A DNA stretch of 43,612 bases from SAR92 clade bacterium (lineage in GTDB: Bacteria; Pseudomonadota; Gammaproteobacteria; Pseudomonadales; Porticoccaceae), in contig SHBP01000012.1 of NCBI GenBank assembly GCA_004211905.1, positions 1-43,612 on the forward strand, given 5' to 3'. Under the pieces are notes generated by a model. That model had not been told where the DNA came from and searched no databases. It saw only the letters and a list, made by a program, of their open reading frames with translations. Every line of letters starts with the position of its first letter. Position 1 is the stretch's first letter. Shown one piece after another: positions 1 through 8,728 of this stretch. The translations under genes and the position numbers were made by a program.

Positions 1-939
1 GCTGGGGATGAAGAGTGCGGCTATGAACAATTTTTTCCAGAGTGTGAAGAAGAGGGCCAGACGTCCTGTATTTACCCTACGTCAATGATGCGCGATGGAC
101 TGCAAATAGGTTTAGCGCTGGAGGATCAAATCGGTATTAATCCTCTTAAGGTGGGCTTGATTGGGTCAACAGATACCCACAATTCCAACCCGGGTGACAC
201 CGAAGAATGGGATTATCGCGGTGCAACCACATTTGCCTCAAGCCCAGCCAAGCGAAGGTACGAGAGTACTCGCTTAGTTGGTACTCAATACAACAATCCT
301 GGTGGGCTAGCCGCCATATGGGCTCCGGAAAACACTCGAGAAGCGCTGTTTGATGCAATGAAGCGCAAAGAGGTTTACGCCACCAGTGGAACGCGCATTA
401 AACTGAGATCTTTCGGTGGATTTAATCTGCCAGAGGACATTGCAGTCACAGCTGATATAGCGGCTGCATATACCCACGGCGTCCCGATGGGTGGAAGCTT
501 AGTTGCTAGCAAAGATAACAGCCTGTCTTTGTTTGTGTGGGCGGTGAAGGACCCAGACAATGCGCCTCTGGCAAAGATTCAAGTGATCAAAGGTTGGATA
601 GAGCAAGGGCAACGCCAGGAAGTCGTCTATGACGTTGCTTGCGGGGGGTCAGACTTGGACCCTGTAACTGGTAAGTGCCTAGCTAATGGTGCGACGGTAA
701 ATATGACTGACTGTCGATGGGATAACAGTGCTGGGGCAGCTGAATTAATGACCTTGTGGACTGACCCTGATTTTAGTGCTGATGAGGATGCGTTCTACTA
801 TGTGCGCGCTATACAAAATCCTACCTGCCGATGGAGCACTTATGATAGCCTCCGTCTGGGCAAATCTCCTCGTGATGATGCGCCGTTAATCTCTAAAGAA
901 ATGGCTTGGGGATCACCCATTTGGGTGAATGCAAAATAA
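1..939 (+). CDS. DUF3604 family protein, C-terminal part (5' end outside window)
   Basis: The frame is open from the first base, so this is the C-terminal ~312 residues of a longer protein. It aligns by eye with the C-terminal half of the next gene: both carry an IGS-(S/T)-DTH motif (here near base 165), a GLAA-(I/A)-WA-EN-TRE-(A/S)-L block, an RRKEV/KRKEV-(Y/F)-ATSG block and a CRWST motif near the end. DUF3604 proteins resemble PHP-type metal-dependent hydrolases, and the SDTH/TDTH motif is a plausible metal ligand; no substrate is established. The gene is followed after 76 bases by its paralogue on the same strand, which suggests a tandem duplication and probable co-transcription. Family assignment is confident; biochemical function is unknown. 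Confidence 0.85.
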   Translation, partial: AGDEECGYEQFFPECEEEGQTSCIYPTSMMRDGLQIGLALEDQIGINPLKVGLIGSTDTHNSNPGDTEEWDYRGATTFASSPAKRRYESTRLVGTQYNNPGGLAAIWAPENTREALFDAMKRKEVYATSGTRIKLRSFGGFNLPEDIAVTADIAAAYTHGVPMGGSLVASKDNSLSLFVWAVKDPDNAPLAKIQVIKGWIEQGQRQEVVYDVACGGSDLDPVTGKCLANGATVNMTDCRWDNSAGAAELMTLWTDPDFSADEDAFYYVRAIQNPTCRWSTYDSLRLGKSPRDDAPLISKEMAWGSPIWVNAK

Positions 940-1015
940 CAATCAGCTAGACTCGTTATAATTACCTACAACTACCTGCAACCGCGCAGCGATCTGATAA
1001 CTAGAGATAATAATT

Positions 1016-3178
1016 ATGATAACTAGACACGCTACATATCGACAATCAGCTTTGGTTTTACTGATGGGGCTGGGTTTGACCGCCTGTTCTGGGGACAAAA
1101 TGGGGTCCTCGAATGAGGCTTTTAGTACGGCTGCAGATGTTCATGGTAATGAGGAAGTTATTGCTACGACACGTGAAATTGATGAGCTATTACAGCAGCG
1201 TGGTGGTGCTATTTTAGGTGGCCAAAAGCCCTTATTTGACGTTGAGACAGAGCTGCTGCAAAACAAGAGTGCCCCTCAGTCAAAGTCAATAGATCTAGAG
1301 ACCTTAGATCAAGCGCGAAATGCCTATTTTGGCGATTTACACGTGCACACAACTTACTCCTTTGACGGCTACTCTTTTGGTACTTTAGCCACTCCTTATG
1401 ATGCCTATCGCTTTGCTAGAGGAGAAGCTATTAAAAATCCTGCAGGTTATGAAATGCAGTTAACACGGCCTATGGATTTTTATGCAGTGACAGACCACGG
1501 GATGTTCTTAGGTGTTGTGCAGGCCGCTTCAGACACATCGACAGAGTTTTCAAAGAATCCTTTCTCTGAGCCATATCATGATCTTAACGCGCCAGATAAC
1601 TTTGGCACGGGCTTTTTCAGTCGCATGAAACGCTTACTGACATTCTCAGGGTTTATACCTGAGATCATTGCTGGTATCTCCCAGGGGAGTGTAGATCGTG
1701 ACGAAGTGCTTAATGTTGTGAGGACCGCATGGGAAGATACTATTGATGCTGCGGATCAGTTTTATAGTCCCGGTGAGTTCACCACCTTTGCAGGCTACGA
1801 ATACACGACCTCGAGTGTGGAGATGGGAAATTTACACAGAAACGTTATATTTGACGGAACAGAAAGCCTGCCCCGCGAGCCTTTTTCGCGTTTTCATTCA
1901 AGCAACCCAGAGGACCTCTGGGATTGGATGGATGAGCTGAGAGCTAAAGGTGTTGAGAGTTTGGCGATACCGCATAATTCAAATGGTTCTAATGGATTGA
2001 TGTTCCAGACCAATGACTTTGCCGGTAACCCTTTTGATAAAGCGTATGTCGAACAACGTAGCAGGAATGAGCCGATTGTAGAGATCACACAGATAAAGGG
2101 AACATCTGAGACTCATCCGACATTGTCTTCCCGAGATGAGTGGGCGGGTTTTGAAATTATGCCCTACAGAGTGGCAACAGCGGCGCTTAGTCAACTCGAA
2201 GGCTCCTATGTGCGAGAAGCGTTACTAAATGGTTTAGCAATTGAGAAACAAGGTGTTGGCAACCCTTATGGGTTTGGTTTTATTGGCTCAAGCGATACTC
2301 ACTCTGCAGCAAGTCAAAATGATGAGTCAAACTTTGTATCTAAGCTAGGGATTTTGTCCAGTACGGCCGAGCAGCGCGGCTCTGTTCCCTTTGAAGGTAT
2401 TGACGGTCAATTTGCTTATTACGCAAGTTACCTAGCCACACGGTTGTATCCAACACCCCTGGGTAAAAATATGTACGTAAAGATTGATGGTGACATTTAC
2501 ACCGGAGGATCAACACCTACTTTTGGTGCAGCGGGTCTTGCCGCGGCTTGGGCTGAAGAAAATACCAGGGAATCTTTATACAGTGCGTTCCGTCGCAAAG
2601 AGGTATTTGCTACCTCAGGTCCGCGCATAAGACTCCGGTTTTTTGCAGGGTATGACTTTGATGAAGCTATGTTAAGTGCGCCAGATGGAGTAGAGCAGGC
2701 TTATGCTAAGGGTGTCACTATGGGTGGCTCTCTTGTAGGTAATGGCATGGAATCTCCAGGATTTTTGGTGATGGCGTCAGCTGATCCAGAAAATGCGCCC
2801 CTACAACGACTGCAAATTATTAAAGGTTGGATTGACGATGATGGAGCTACTCATGAAGAAGTGATTGATGTCGCCTGTGCCAACGGCGCAGAGGTTAACC
2901 CTAAAACAAACCGTTGTTCTGATAATGGTGCTCGGGTAGATGTCTCCAATTGTGCAATTAACCCTGAAACCGGTTCTGATCAATTATCTACTCTTTGGTA
3001 TGACCCCAACTTTAAGTCAGATCAACGAGCGTTTTACTATGCGCGAGTGCTTGAAAATCCAACCTGTCGCTGGTCTACTTGGGATGCTATCCGCGCTGGA
3101 ATTGCGCCCAGACCAGATCTTGCGAAGACTGTTCAGGAGCGGGCTTGGTCATCACCAATTCATTATTTGAAGGACTAA
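1016..3178 (+). CDS. DUF3604 family lipoprotein
   Basis: This 720-residue protein begins with a lipoprotein signal peptide: a hydrophobic stretch ends in a lipobox LTAC with the modified cysteine at residue 24, so it should be membrane anchored facing the periplasm. A PHP-like motif GDLHVHTTYSFDGY (residues 106-119; H109 and H111) is followed by TDHGMF, an IPHNSN block and a GSSDTH block, which together look like a metal-binding hydrolase centre. Length is typical of DUF3604 proteins (about 600-750). The upstream partial gene is a paralogue. The gene converges with an exported amidohydrolase gene only 34 bases away, so the neighbourhood may handle an imported or periplasmic substrate. The actual reaction is not known. 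Confidence 0.88.
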   Translation: MITRHATYRQSALVLLMGLGLTACSGDKMGSSNEAFSTAADVHGNEEVIATTREIDELLQQRGGAILGGQKPLFDVETELLQNKSAPQSKSIDLETLDQARNAYFGDLHVHTTYSFDGYSFGTLATPYDAYRFARGEAIKNPAGYEMQLTRPMDFYAVTDHGMFLGVVQAASDTSTEFSKNPFSEPYHDLNAPDNFGTGFFSRMKRLLTFSGFIPEIIAGISQGSVDRDEVLNVVRTAWEDTIDAADQFYSPGEFTTFAGYEYTTSSVEMGNLHRNVIFDGTESLPREPFSRFHSSNPEDLWDWMDELRAKGVESLAIPHNSNGSNGLMFQTNDFAGNPFDKAYVEQRSRNEPIVEITQIKGTSETHPTLSSRDEWAGFEIMPYRVATAALSQLEGSYVREALLNGLAIEKQGVGNPYGFGFIGSSDTHSAASQNDESNFVSKLGILSSTAEQRGSVPFEGIDGQFAYYASYLATRLYPTPLGKNMYVKIDGDIYTGGSTPTFGAAGLAAAWAEENTRESLYSAFRRKEVFATSGPRIRLRFFAGYDFDEAMLSAPDGVEQAYAKGVTMGGSLVGNGMESPGFLVMASADPENAPLQRLQIIKGWIDDDGATHEEVIDVACANGAEVNPKTNRCSDNGARVDVSNCAINPETGSDQLSTLWYDPNFKSDQRAFYYARVLENPTCRWSTWDAIRAGIAPRPDLAKTVQERAWSSPIHYLKD

Positions 3179-3212
3179 AGCTTTCTTTACAAATTTGTGG
3201 AAGAATCGCAGT

Positions 3213-4655
3213 TTACTTAACTGCCGTTCTTAATGGCGGAATCTCAAGAATCCATTGTGCGCGATCGTTTTCATCCTGAGGCCCAATTTTGCCTTCTGCG
3301 GATTTTAGTAGGGTTTTTGGATCATGCACAAACCCCTGTTTTATCACACGATGTATGTTGCGCGTATGTTTGATGTCGGCAAGTGGATTGCCATTCACTA
3401 TGATGAGATCTGCTAATTTATTAACCTCTATAGAGCCTAGCGAGTCGCCTAAACCAAGGGCCGTAGCTCCATTAAGTGTTGCGGCCTTTAGAACGATGTG
3501 ATTGGGTAAGCCCGCGTAGGTAAGAGCTAATAGCTCTCTGTGATAGGCAAATCCGGGCAGGAGCAAGGTATAAACTGGCTCATCTGTTCCAACAACCAAA
3601 AGGTTTTCGCCCCCGGAATTATAGAGTGCCATAAGTTCAATGAGACGTTGCCGATATTCAGGCCAATCTGACTCCGGTGGTGGTGGTCCGCGCTGTAGCA
3701 GTAGTTTTTGCGCGTAGGGAGTAAAGTATTGGCCTTCATTTGTCCAAACCATTTCCTCTCGATGTTTTTCACGTAAATTAACGCTGCCGTACATTTGCAG
3801 GTTTGCATCATAGAAAACTTGGTGGTCGATCATCAGCTTGACCGCAGTATCTAACTCTTCTTGATCAGCTTCTTCTGGACTCAACGCCAGCAGTAATTGG
3901 TGTTCAATACGATCAATACCAAGTTTTATGGCCTGCTGGGTAGATACATCAAATTCAATATTGTAGTTACCTAGGTGGCCGGTGGTGGTCAATCCATGTT
4001 GTTTAGCTTGGTTGATAATAATAGACATTTCATGGGGAGTTGCCTGCTTTATTTTAACACTGGTGATGCCAGTGCCTGCCCAGTAGTCCACTTCATTTTT
4101 TATTTCTTGCTCAGTTATGTCATTTGGCCAAGCGACGCAGTCATCGGCCGCGACTTTGACATTGTATTCGCATCGAAAACCACCGAAGTAGGGGCCAGAT
4201 GATAGAAGGCGAGGGCCTACTGCCTCACCAGATTCAATAAGATTACGCTGAGCGATTATTCGTTCGGGATTGAACTCTCCGGCAGACCATGTGCTGGTTA
4301 CCCCATTGGCAAGATACACGATACCGTTATAGGCCGCCTCTACGACCCGGCCCTCGTCAAGAAAGTCAAAGCCATAATGTGCATGCAGATCAACTAGCCC
4401 TGGCAGAACCGTCTGCTCATCAGACAACTTGATTATTTTGGTATCTTGGGAATGAATCCTTGTATCAGGTAAATCTAGCGCTGTGATGACACCATTTTCG
4501 ACCAAAATACCACTGTTTACTCTGCGTTCAGCACTGACGCTGTCAAATAGCCAGCCACCACGAATAAGTAATCTATCATCTGCTTTTGAGCCTGCAGCTA
4601 TGGAGCCACTCAAGGATGTCAGCAACAGTGCTACAGCCAGTATCGCTTTCTCCAT
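3213..4655 (-). CDS. Exported amidohydrolase family protein
   Basis: The 480-residue product has an N-terminal signal peptide (hydrophobic residues 5-20 then AAGSKA) and a metal-dependent amidohydrolase fold. The first metal motif is GLVDLHAHYGF (H91, H93). Later conserved positions are TTGHLGNYN, RIEHQLL and VVGTDEP, the last carrying the usual metal-binding aspartate. Family members hydrolyse cyclic amides, dipeptides or related bonds; the substrate cannot be read here. A good ribosome site (AAGGAAG) lies 10 bases before the ATG. The gene sits 48 bases after the phytanoyl-CoA-dioxygenase-like gene on the same strand and may be co-transcribed with it. Confidence 0.85.
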   Translation of the reverse strand: MEKAILAVALLLTSLSGSIAAGSKADDRLLIRGGWLFDSVSAERRVNSGILVENGVITALDLPDTRIHSQDTKIIKLSDEQTVLPGLVDLHAHYGFDFLDEGRVVEAAYNGIVYLANGVTSTWSAGEFNPERIIAQRNLIESGEAVGPRLLSSGPYFGGFRCEYNVKVAADDCVAWPNDITEQEIKNEVDYWAGTGITSVKIKQATPHEMSIIINQAKQHGLTTTGHLGNYNIEFDVSTQQAIKLGIDRIEHQLLLALSPEEADQEELDTAVKLMIDHQVFYDANLQMYGSVNLREKHREEMVWTNEGQYFTPYAQKLLLQRGPPPPESDWPEYRQRLIELMALYNSGGENLLVVGTDEPVYTLLLPGFAYHRELLALTYAGLPNHIVLKAATLNGATALGLGDSLGSIEVNKLADLIIVNGNPLADIKHTRNIHRVIKQGFVHDPKTLLKSAEGKIGPQDENDRAQWILEIPPLRTAVK

Positions 4656-4703
4656 ACTTGGTAACTTCCTTAGTCGTCGGCACTTGCCTTGGGCAGTGGT
4701 TAT

Positions 4704-5873
4704 CTAAATACTTAAATCCGTTAAATTATAATTTTTAAGTGATGGCATGATTGCGTCGTTCCAAACAGGTTTCTCAGGGCCATTTGCGTCCGGTGCATAT
4801 TCGTAAGGTATCTCATCGGGGAATCGCTGTCTTCTTGCGTCAATGGCTAGGCCAATTAATCGAGAACGATTTTTGATAAACGCATCATCAAACGTTACTG
4901 CCTCTGCATGAATACCTGCGCCGTGTACATTGAGCACTGATGAACGACGATGAAAACCAAAGTTAACAGTTACCCTTGTTTCAAAGCCAGTATTGGCAAA
5001 TGACCCATGCAGTATTTGGCGATTATTAATGACTACATCACCCGCATTACAAATAATGGGGACGGCATCAGGGAGACGCTCGGTGCCGGCCTCCGCAATA
5101 AGTTTCACTATATCTACTCGACCATGCTTGTGGGTCCCAGGTAGCACCCAAACCCCATTAACGGCAGTACTGCCGTGTATTTGCCCCATAAAGTTGAAAC
5201 CGTGAATATCTTCATCAAAATTGGGGTTGTCCCAGTGGGTGTCTCCATCTTGATGCCAGGACACGGCTGCACCAAGCCCTGCGTCCTTAATAAAAAGCCC
5301 TTCATGAAATGGTGTAAAGTCAGCCCCGTTAATGGCTTCTGCCATCTTTAAAAGCCCTGGATGTGCATAGGTGACCAGACAGGCTTTAGAAAACTGTAAA
5401 GAGCCACCAAGATAGACAGGTGTCGCTTGGGGAGCGCTAGCGTCAGGTTTTGGTTCAAATAACTTTACTTGGTGTCGTCCATTGGCCATTGCTGTACCGC
5501 CAAGAGGGTCAGAAAGGGGTTTTGCCCACTGCAGTGTGAAACCTGTGGTATCCGCCCCAAGGGCTGGCCGCCCCTTAGCATCAGTAGCCGCACCCATTTC
5601 AGTGGGAAAGTTATCGCGCATAGCTTCAAGATCATTTTCGAGGTCTTGCAGCTCTTCTGGGCGTAGCGCATTTTCAAAAATATAGAAACCATAGGTTGAA
5701 TAGGCTTCTAGAATATCACTGTGGATATCGCCGTTATCCTTAAATCGCAGAGGACCTCGGTTGGGTAGGGCTAAGGCACGCTTTTGTCCCTCAATTAGAT
5801 ACTCTCGAACGGCGGCTGCATCGTCACCATAATAGGCGGCGCAAGCCTCAATTGATTTGCTTATATCTTGCAC
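4704..5873 (-). CDS. Phytanoyl-CoA dioxygenase (PhyH) family protein
   Basis: This is an Fe(II)/2-oxoglutarate-dependent oxygenase of the PhyH family, 389 residues from the start chosen here. The metal triad is visible: HQD (H207, D209) and a distal histidine in ILHGSF (H289). R300 in ETR is the likely 2-oxoglutarate anchor. I place the start at a GTG (5873) because AAGGAGA lies about 7 bases upstream; an in-frame extension to 5954 adds 27 residues unlike the family. PhyH enzymes hydroxylate diverse small molecules, not only phytanoyl-CoA, so the substrate is unassigned. It lies between a SnoaL-like gene and an amidohydrolase gene on the same strand, suggesting a catabolic or modifying pathway. 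Confidence 0.87.
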   Translation of the reverse strand: MQDISKSIEACAAYYGDDAAAVREYLIEGQKRALALPNRGPLRFKDNGDIHSDILEAYSTYGFYIFENALRPEELQDLENDLEAMRDNFPTEMGAATDAKGRPALGADTTGFTLQWAKPLSDPLGGTAMANGRHQVKLFEPKPDASAPQATPVYLGGSLQFSKACLVTYAHPGLLKMAEAINGADFTPFHEGLFIKDAGLGAAVSWHQDGDTHWDNPNFDEDIHGFNFMGQIHGSTAVNGVWVLPGTHKHGRVDIVKLIAEAGTERLPDAVPIICNAGDVVINNRQILHGSFANTGFETRVTVNFGFHRRSSVLNVHGAGIHAEAVTFDDAFIKNRSRLIGLAIDARRQRFPDEIPYEYAPDANGPEKPVWNDAIMPSLKNYNLTDLSI

Positions 5874-5990
5874 TTGGACATCTCCTTTGAAAAATCTTAG
5901 CAAATATTCTTTATTCAATAACAAAAGTATATGCTTTGCACAGAAGCGGTTCAATTACCATTGTTGTGGTGTAAAGATAGGTGTGCCCAG

Positions 5991-6020
5991 AAAAAATAAG
6001 CCCCTCCAAGCGGAGAGGCT
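5991..6020 (-). terminator. Rho-independent terminator after the SnoaL-like gene
   Basis: Read on the minus strand, a 9-bp stem (AGCCTCTCC / GGAGGGGCT, one G-U pair) with a GCTT tetraloop is followed by TATTTTTT. It lies 37 bases beyond the stop codon of the SnoaL-like gene and separates it from the PhyH-like gene. Confidence 0.88.
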
Positions 6021-6056
6021 ATAGGCTCAAATCGAGTTAAGTGATAGTTTGCTATT

Positions 6057-6590
6057 TTATTCCTCTTCAGCAATGACGGCTCTGGAGGCCACTAAGATAT
6101 ATTTAATCTTACCGTTTTCAATGCGCACATCAAAAAACTCTTCAGAAACCACTTCTTTGCCATCGATTGTGTCTGTGACTGTGTAAGCTGAGGTCACCCA
6201 ATGATGGACAGTACCATCTGACTGGGGTACATCATTTGCGATGGCATAGTTGTATTTCCACGATGGGTTAGATGTTGCGAACCATTCCTTTAGAAACGCT
6301 GCGTGAGCTTCTGGGCCCTTTACGATAACGCCATTTGATGCACGGCCTTCAAAGTCGGCAGCGTTGGTGCTGTTGATAGCCTCAAGGTCACGCGTATTAT
6401 GAGCTTCAACATAATTAACCCAAATATCGATGTTAGATGTATTTCCCGCGATGATATCAAGTTTCTCACCCTCATCTGAGATTTCATAACCAATGACGGT
6501 TGCCATCTCTTTCTCACTCTTTTCGTGATGACCTGCGAAGGAGAGTTGTGCCAGTAAAACTACGCTAATGCCGAGTAATATTTTATTCAT
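6057..6590 (-). CDS. Exported SnoaL/NTF2-like protein
   Basis: This 177-residue protein has a cleavable signal peptide (MNKILLGISVVLLAQLSFA, then GHHEK). The mature part fits a SnoaL/NTF2-like cone fold: a helix with YVEAHNTRDLEAI, then N-AADFEGRASNGVIVKGP, FLKEWFA and C-terminal strands ending in FFDVRIENGKIKYI. Such folds serve as isomerases, hydratases or ligand-binding proteins; no catalytic residue can be assigned. AGGGGA lies 6 bases before the ATG. The gene has its own terminator downstream and a 123-base gap upstream, so it may be monocistronic. Confidence 0.75.
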   Translation of the reverse strand: MNKILLGISVVLLAQLSFAGHHEKSEKEMATVIGYEISDEGEKLDIIAGNTSNIDIWVNYVEAHNTRDLEAINSTNAADFEGRASNGVIVKGPEAHAAFLKEWFATSNPSWKYNYAIANDVPQSDGTVHHWVTSAYTVTDTIDGKEVVSEEFFDVRIENGKIKYILVASRAVIAEEE

Positions 6591-6713
6591 AAAAGTCCCC
6601 TAATTTGATTTATTGAAGTTGTTCTTTAGGTTTTACCTAATTACTTTAGCATAGACGTTAATTTCAACACTTGGTAGTTGGTAGATTTTTGAAACGGATA
6701 AAATAGGTAATTA

Positions 6714-8138
6714 TCAGTTTTTTGCACCACGACCCAAGGTGTTAAGGTTGGCAGTGTGTTGGTCTCGATCAACTTCGTAATAAGAAATACACCAAATCAT
6801 AATCATCCAAACCGTAACCACAGTAGGCACATAAAGGGCACCAAGCTGGAATATGGCTTCTGAAGGAACATTCTCAATACTTACCCCCTTCGGAAACTGG
6901 GCAATAGTAAGAATTGTACTAGCCATTACAACGCCGAATCCTTGAACAAACTTTTTAACAAAGGTCATAGTAGCAAAGAAAACACCTTCAGAACGGCGCC
7001 CTGTATTGACCTCACTCTGCTCCACTAAATCGGCAATCATTGAGGTGGTGATAGTTTGGTAACTTATAATTAAACCAACGTCAATAATGGTTACGCTAAG
7101 AATAATTGGAAATAAAAGAGGGTCACCATTCTCCGGCATTAACCCCAATAGGCGAAGTATGATAGTCATTGGGAGTATGGTGAACGCCAGTAGCCCCGTA
7201 ATAATCGCCGCACGTTTTTTGCCAAGCTTTCTAGACACGATAGGGGAGATGACAAGACCGATGATAGCTGAAATAACCACCGACAAGGAAATCAAAGAAT
7301 ACTGCGCTGTAGAGAAACCCCAAAAGAATGAGTTTAGATATAGAGACAACCCCGCAGCGGTGCCGGTGCCGATGGCGCCAAATAGAGCGGCGGCGAACAG
7401 GGCGACAAATGAGCGATTCCGCAAGGTCTCAAAAATCTCCCTATAAATCTGCCTAATTGTTAGTTTCCGTTTGGATGGTGCTGGCTTGAGTTTTGGTATT
7501 AAATTATGGGTGCCTATGGCTGATGTCATAATAGCTGTGAAAATAATGAGGGCAGCAACTAGCCCCATCTGGCCATATCCGGCCACATTAAATGTGCCAT
7601 GACTATATTCACTAGTGGGCACTAGTAAATAGTAAGATGTGCATGCGCCCATAAGGGTACCGCCACTCCAACCAAAAAAGAAACGGTAGCTGAGTATGCT
7701 GGTTCGCTCATCATAGTCCTCGGTCATCTCTGCCACCATTGCCGAATTTGGAATTTCATAAATAGTGATCAAAGTGCGAACGAGAATAGCAAGACACAAA
7801 ATGTAACCAAATAGCTCATTGCCGCTTAAGCTGGCGGGTGGATTCCAGATAAAGAAATATGAAAGACTAACAGGTATTGCCGCAGCGTACATGTATGGAT
7901 GGCGGCGACCCCAGCGTGTATGGGTGTTATCCGAAAAATATCCTATTAAAGGGTCACTTAAAGAATCGATAACTAAAGAGATCATTAGAGCCAAACCAAC
8001 CAGATATGCATCTACTCCCATAGCCTGGCTGTAAAAAATTAAGAACCAGTAATCAAACCCATTACTCTTCACACCATATGCAATCGAGCCTATACCATAG
8101 GTGAGCTTATTGACCGGGGAAATATGTGAGTTCTTCAT
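6714..8138 (-). CDS. GPH-type MFS transporter (glycoside/cation symporter family)
   Basis: The 474-residue protein has about 12 hydrophobic segments and the GPH (MelB-like) signature DPLIGYFSDNTHTRWGRRHP in the loop after the second membrane segment. Other family features are the N-terminal KLTYGIGSIAYG and a second-half repeat with SYQTITTSMIADLVEQSE. Members import sugars, glycosides or sulfonated/organic solutes with H+ or Na+; the substrate is not determined. It is the most upstream gene of the minus-strand catabolic set and is divergent from the structured RNA at 8238, so the ~90-base gap must hold promoters in both directions. Confidence 0.87.
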   Translation of the reverse strand: MKNSHISPVNKLTYGIGSIAYGVKSNGFDYWFLIFYSQAMGVDAYLVGLALMISLVIDSLSDPLIGYFSDNTHTRWGRRHPYMYAAAIPVSLSYFFIWNPPASLSGNELFGYILCLAILVRTLITIYEIPNSAMVAEMTEDYDERTSILSYRFFFGWSGGTLMGACTSYYLLVPTSEYSHGTFNVAGYGQMGLVAALIIFTAIMTSAIGTHNLIPKLKPAPSKRKLTIRQIYREIFETLRNRSFVALFAAALFGAIGTGTAAGLSLYLNSFFWGFSTAQYSLISLSVVISAIIGLVISPIVSRKLGKKRAAIITGLLAFTILPMTIILRLLGLMPENGDPLLFPIILSVTIIDVGLIISYQTITTSMIADLVEQSEVNTGRRSEGVFFATMTFVKKFVQGFGVVMASTILTIAQFPKGVSIENVPSEAIFQLGALYVPTVVTVWMIMIWCISYYEVDRDQHTANLNTLGRGAKN

Positions 8139-8225
8139 TCGGTTTCCAAGATATTAGGCCGTTTAATCCCTTAACTTTGATTCCTTTTATTGGCTAGACG
8201 CTGTTTTGTTTTTCAGCTACCTGTG

Positions 8226-8231
8226 TATAAT
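8226..8231 (+). promoter_or_regulatory. Perfect -10 box (TATAAT) for the structured RNA
   Basis: TATAAT matches the sigma-70 consensus exactly. A -35 about 17 bases upstream is poor (T-rich, TTTTGT around 8204). The predicted start of transcription is near 8238, right at the 5' edge of the folded RNA described next. Confidence 0.65.
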
Positions 8232-8237
8232 ACATGA

Positions 8238-8347
8238 CGCACCGATTTGATCCAGATTGCGGGGTGCTTTATAAATACCAGCTAAATCGGAGTGTCGACA
8301 TCAATCGACTCACTAACCCGATTTAGCGTTGCTGGATCGGGTTTTTT
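8238..8347 (+). ncRNA. Structured ~110-nt RNA with intrinsic terminator (novel sRNA or leader/attenuator)
   Basis: The segment folds as a three-way junction. Closing helix GATCCAG (8249-8255) pairs with CTGGATC (8332-8338). A short GGTG/TACC hairpin follows at 8262-8279. A third arm is a perfect 10-bp helix GCTAAATCGG (8281-8290) / CCGATTTAGC (8318-8327), extended by AGTG/CACT and TCGA/TCGA and capped by loop CATCAA. GGG and TTTTTT (8342-8347) follow, as in an intrinsic terminator. A second copy of CCGATTT at 8242-8248 can pair with AAATCGG (8284-8290) instead, giving a competing fold. I do not recognise a known family: it is not 6S, SRP RNA, or any SAM, SAH, glycine or THF riboswitch I know. 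It may be a free sRNA or a switch in the leader of the operon beginning at 8729. Confidence 0.6.
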
Positions 8348-8438
8348 GCATTTAAAGGATTAGCTTCCCTTAGAAGCTGGGCATTTGATAACCAGATTGT
8401 GCGCCCGCATATCGCAAAGCACTAAAGAGGATAATCCA

Positions 8439-8603
8439 ATGAGTGATCGAGAGAAAACCTATTATAGATGCGCAAATGCGCATCTAAATCCTGATAAAGC
8501 TATCCAAGCTACGATGATCAAATTAAAAATTCACGGTCATCGCAGAACTCTTATTAAGAGTTATTTTTCTATACCTAAATTATCAGCGGGCCAGTGCCGA
8601 TGA
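8439..8603 (+). CDS. Small ORF, 54 residues, unknown
   Basis: An ATG preceded by AAAGAGGA at good spacing opens a 54-residue frame (MSDREKTYYRCANAHLN...) rich in lysine, arginine and histidine. I recognise no family. Its codons 10-16 contain a perfect 9-bp inverted repeat AGATGCGCA-AA-TGCGCATCT (8466-8485), which could be a DNA operator or an RNA hairpin. It lies between the terminator of the structured RNA and the methyltransferase gene, 125 bases before the latter. It could be a real microprotein, a leader peptide, or a chance frame. Confidence 0.35.
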   Translation: MSDREKTYYRCANAHLNPDKAIQATMIKLKIHGHRRTLIKSYFSIPKLSAGQCR

Positions 8604-8728
8604 AGTTGTCTATTTTGGTGATTTCTTGTCGTAAAAAAATATCCTTGTGTCGTCAGTTTATACGCGTTAGCGCAATTTTGCGTCCACAATCCACAAAATT
8701 CGTTAGAGCAAATTAAAGAGCAATTACT

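Noticed and set aside
4704-5954. Longer start for the PhyH-like gene at 5954
   Set aside because: The extra 27 residues are unlike the family, while GTG 5873 has a strong AAGGAGA ribosome site.
8238-8347. Known riboswitch or housekeeping RNA (SAM, SAH, glycine, THF, 6S, SRP)
   Set aside because: None of the conserved core sequences I know for those classes is visible, and the length and junction do not fit 6S or SRP RNA.
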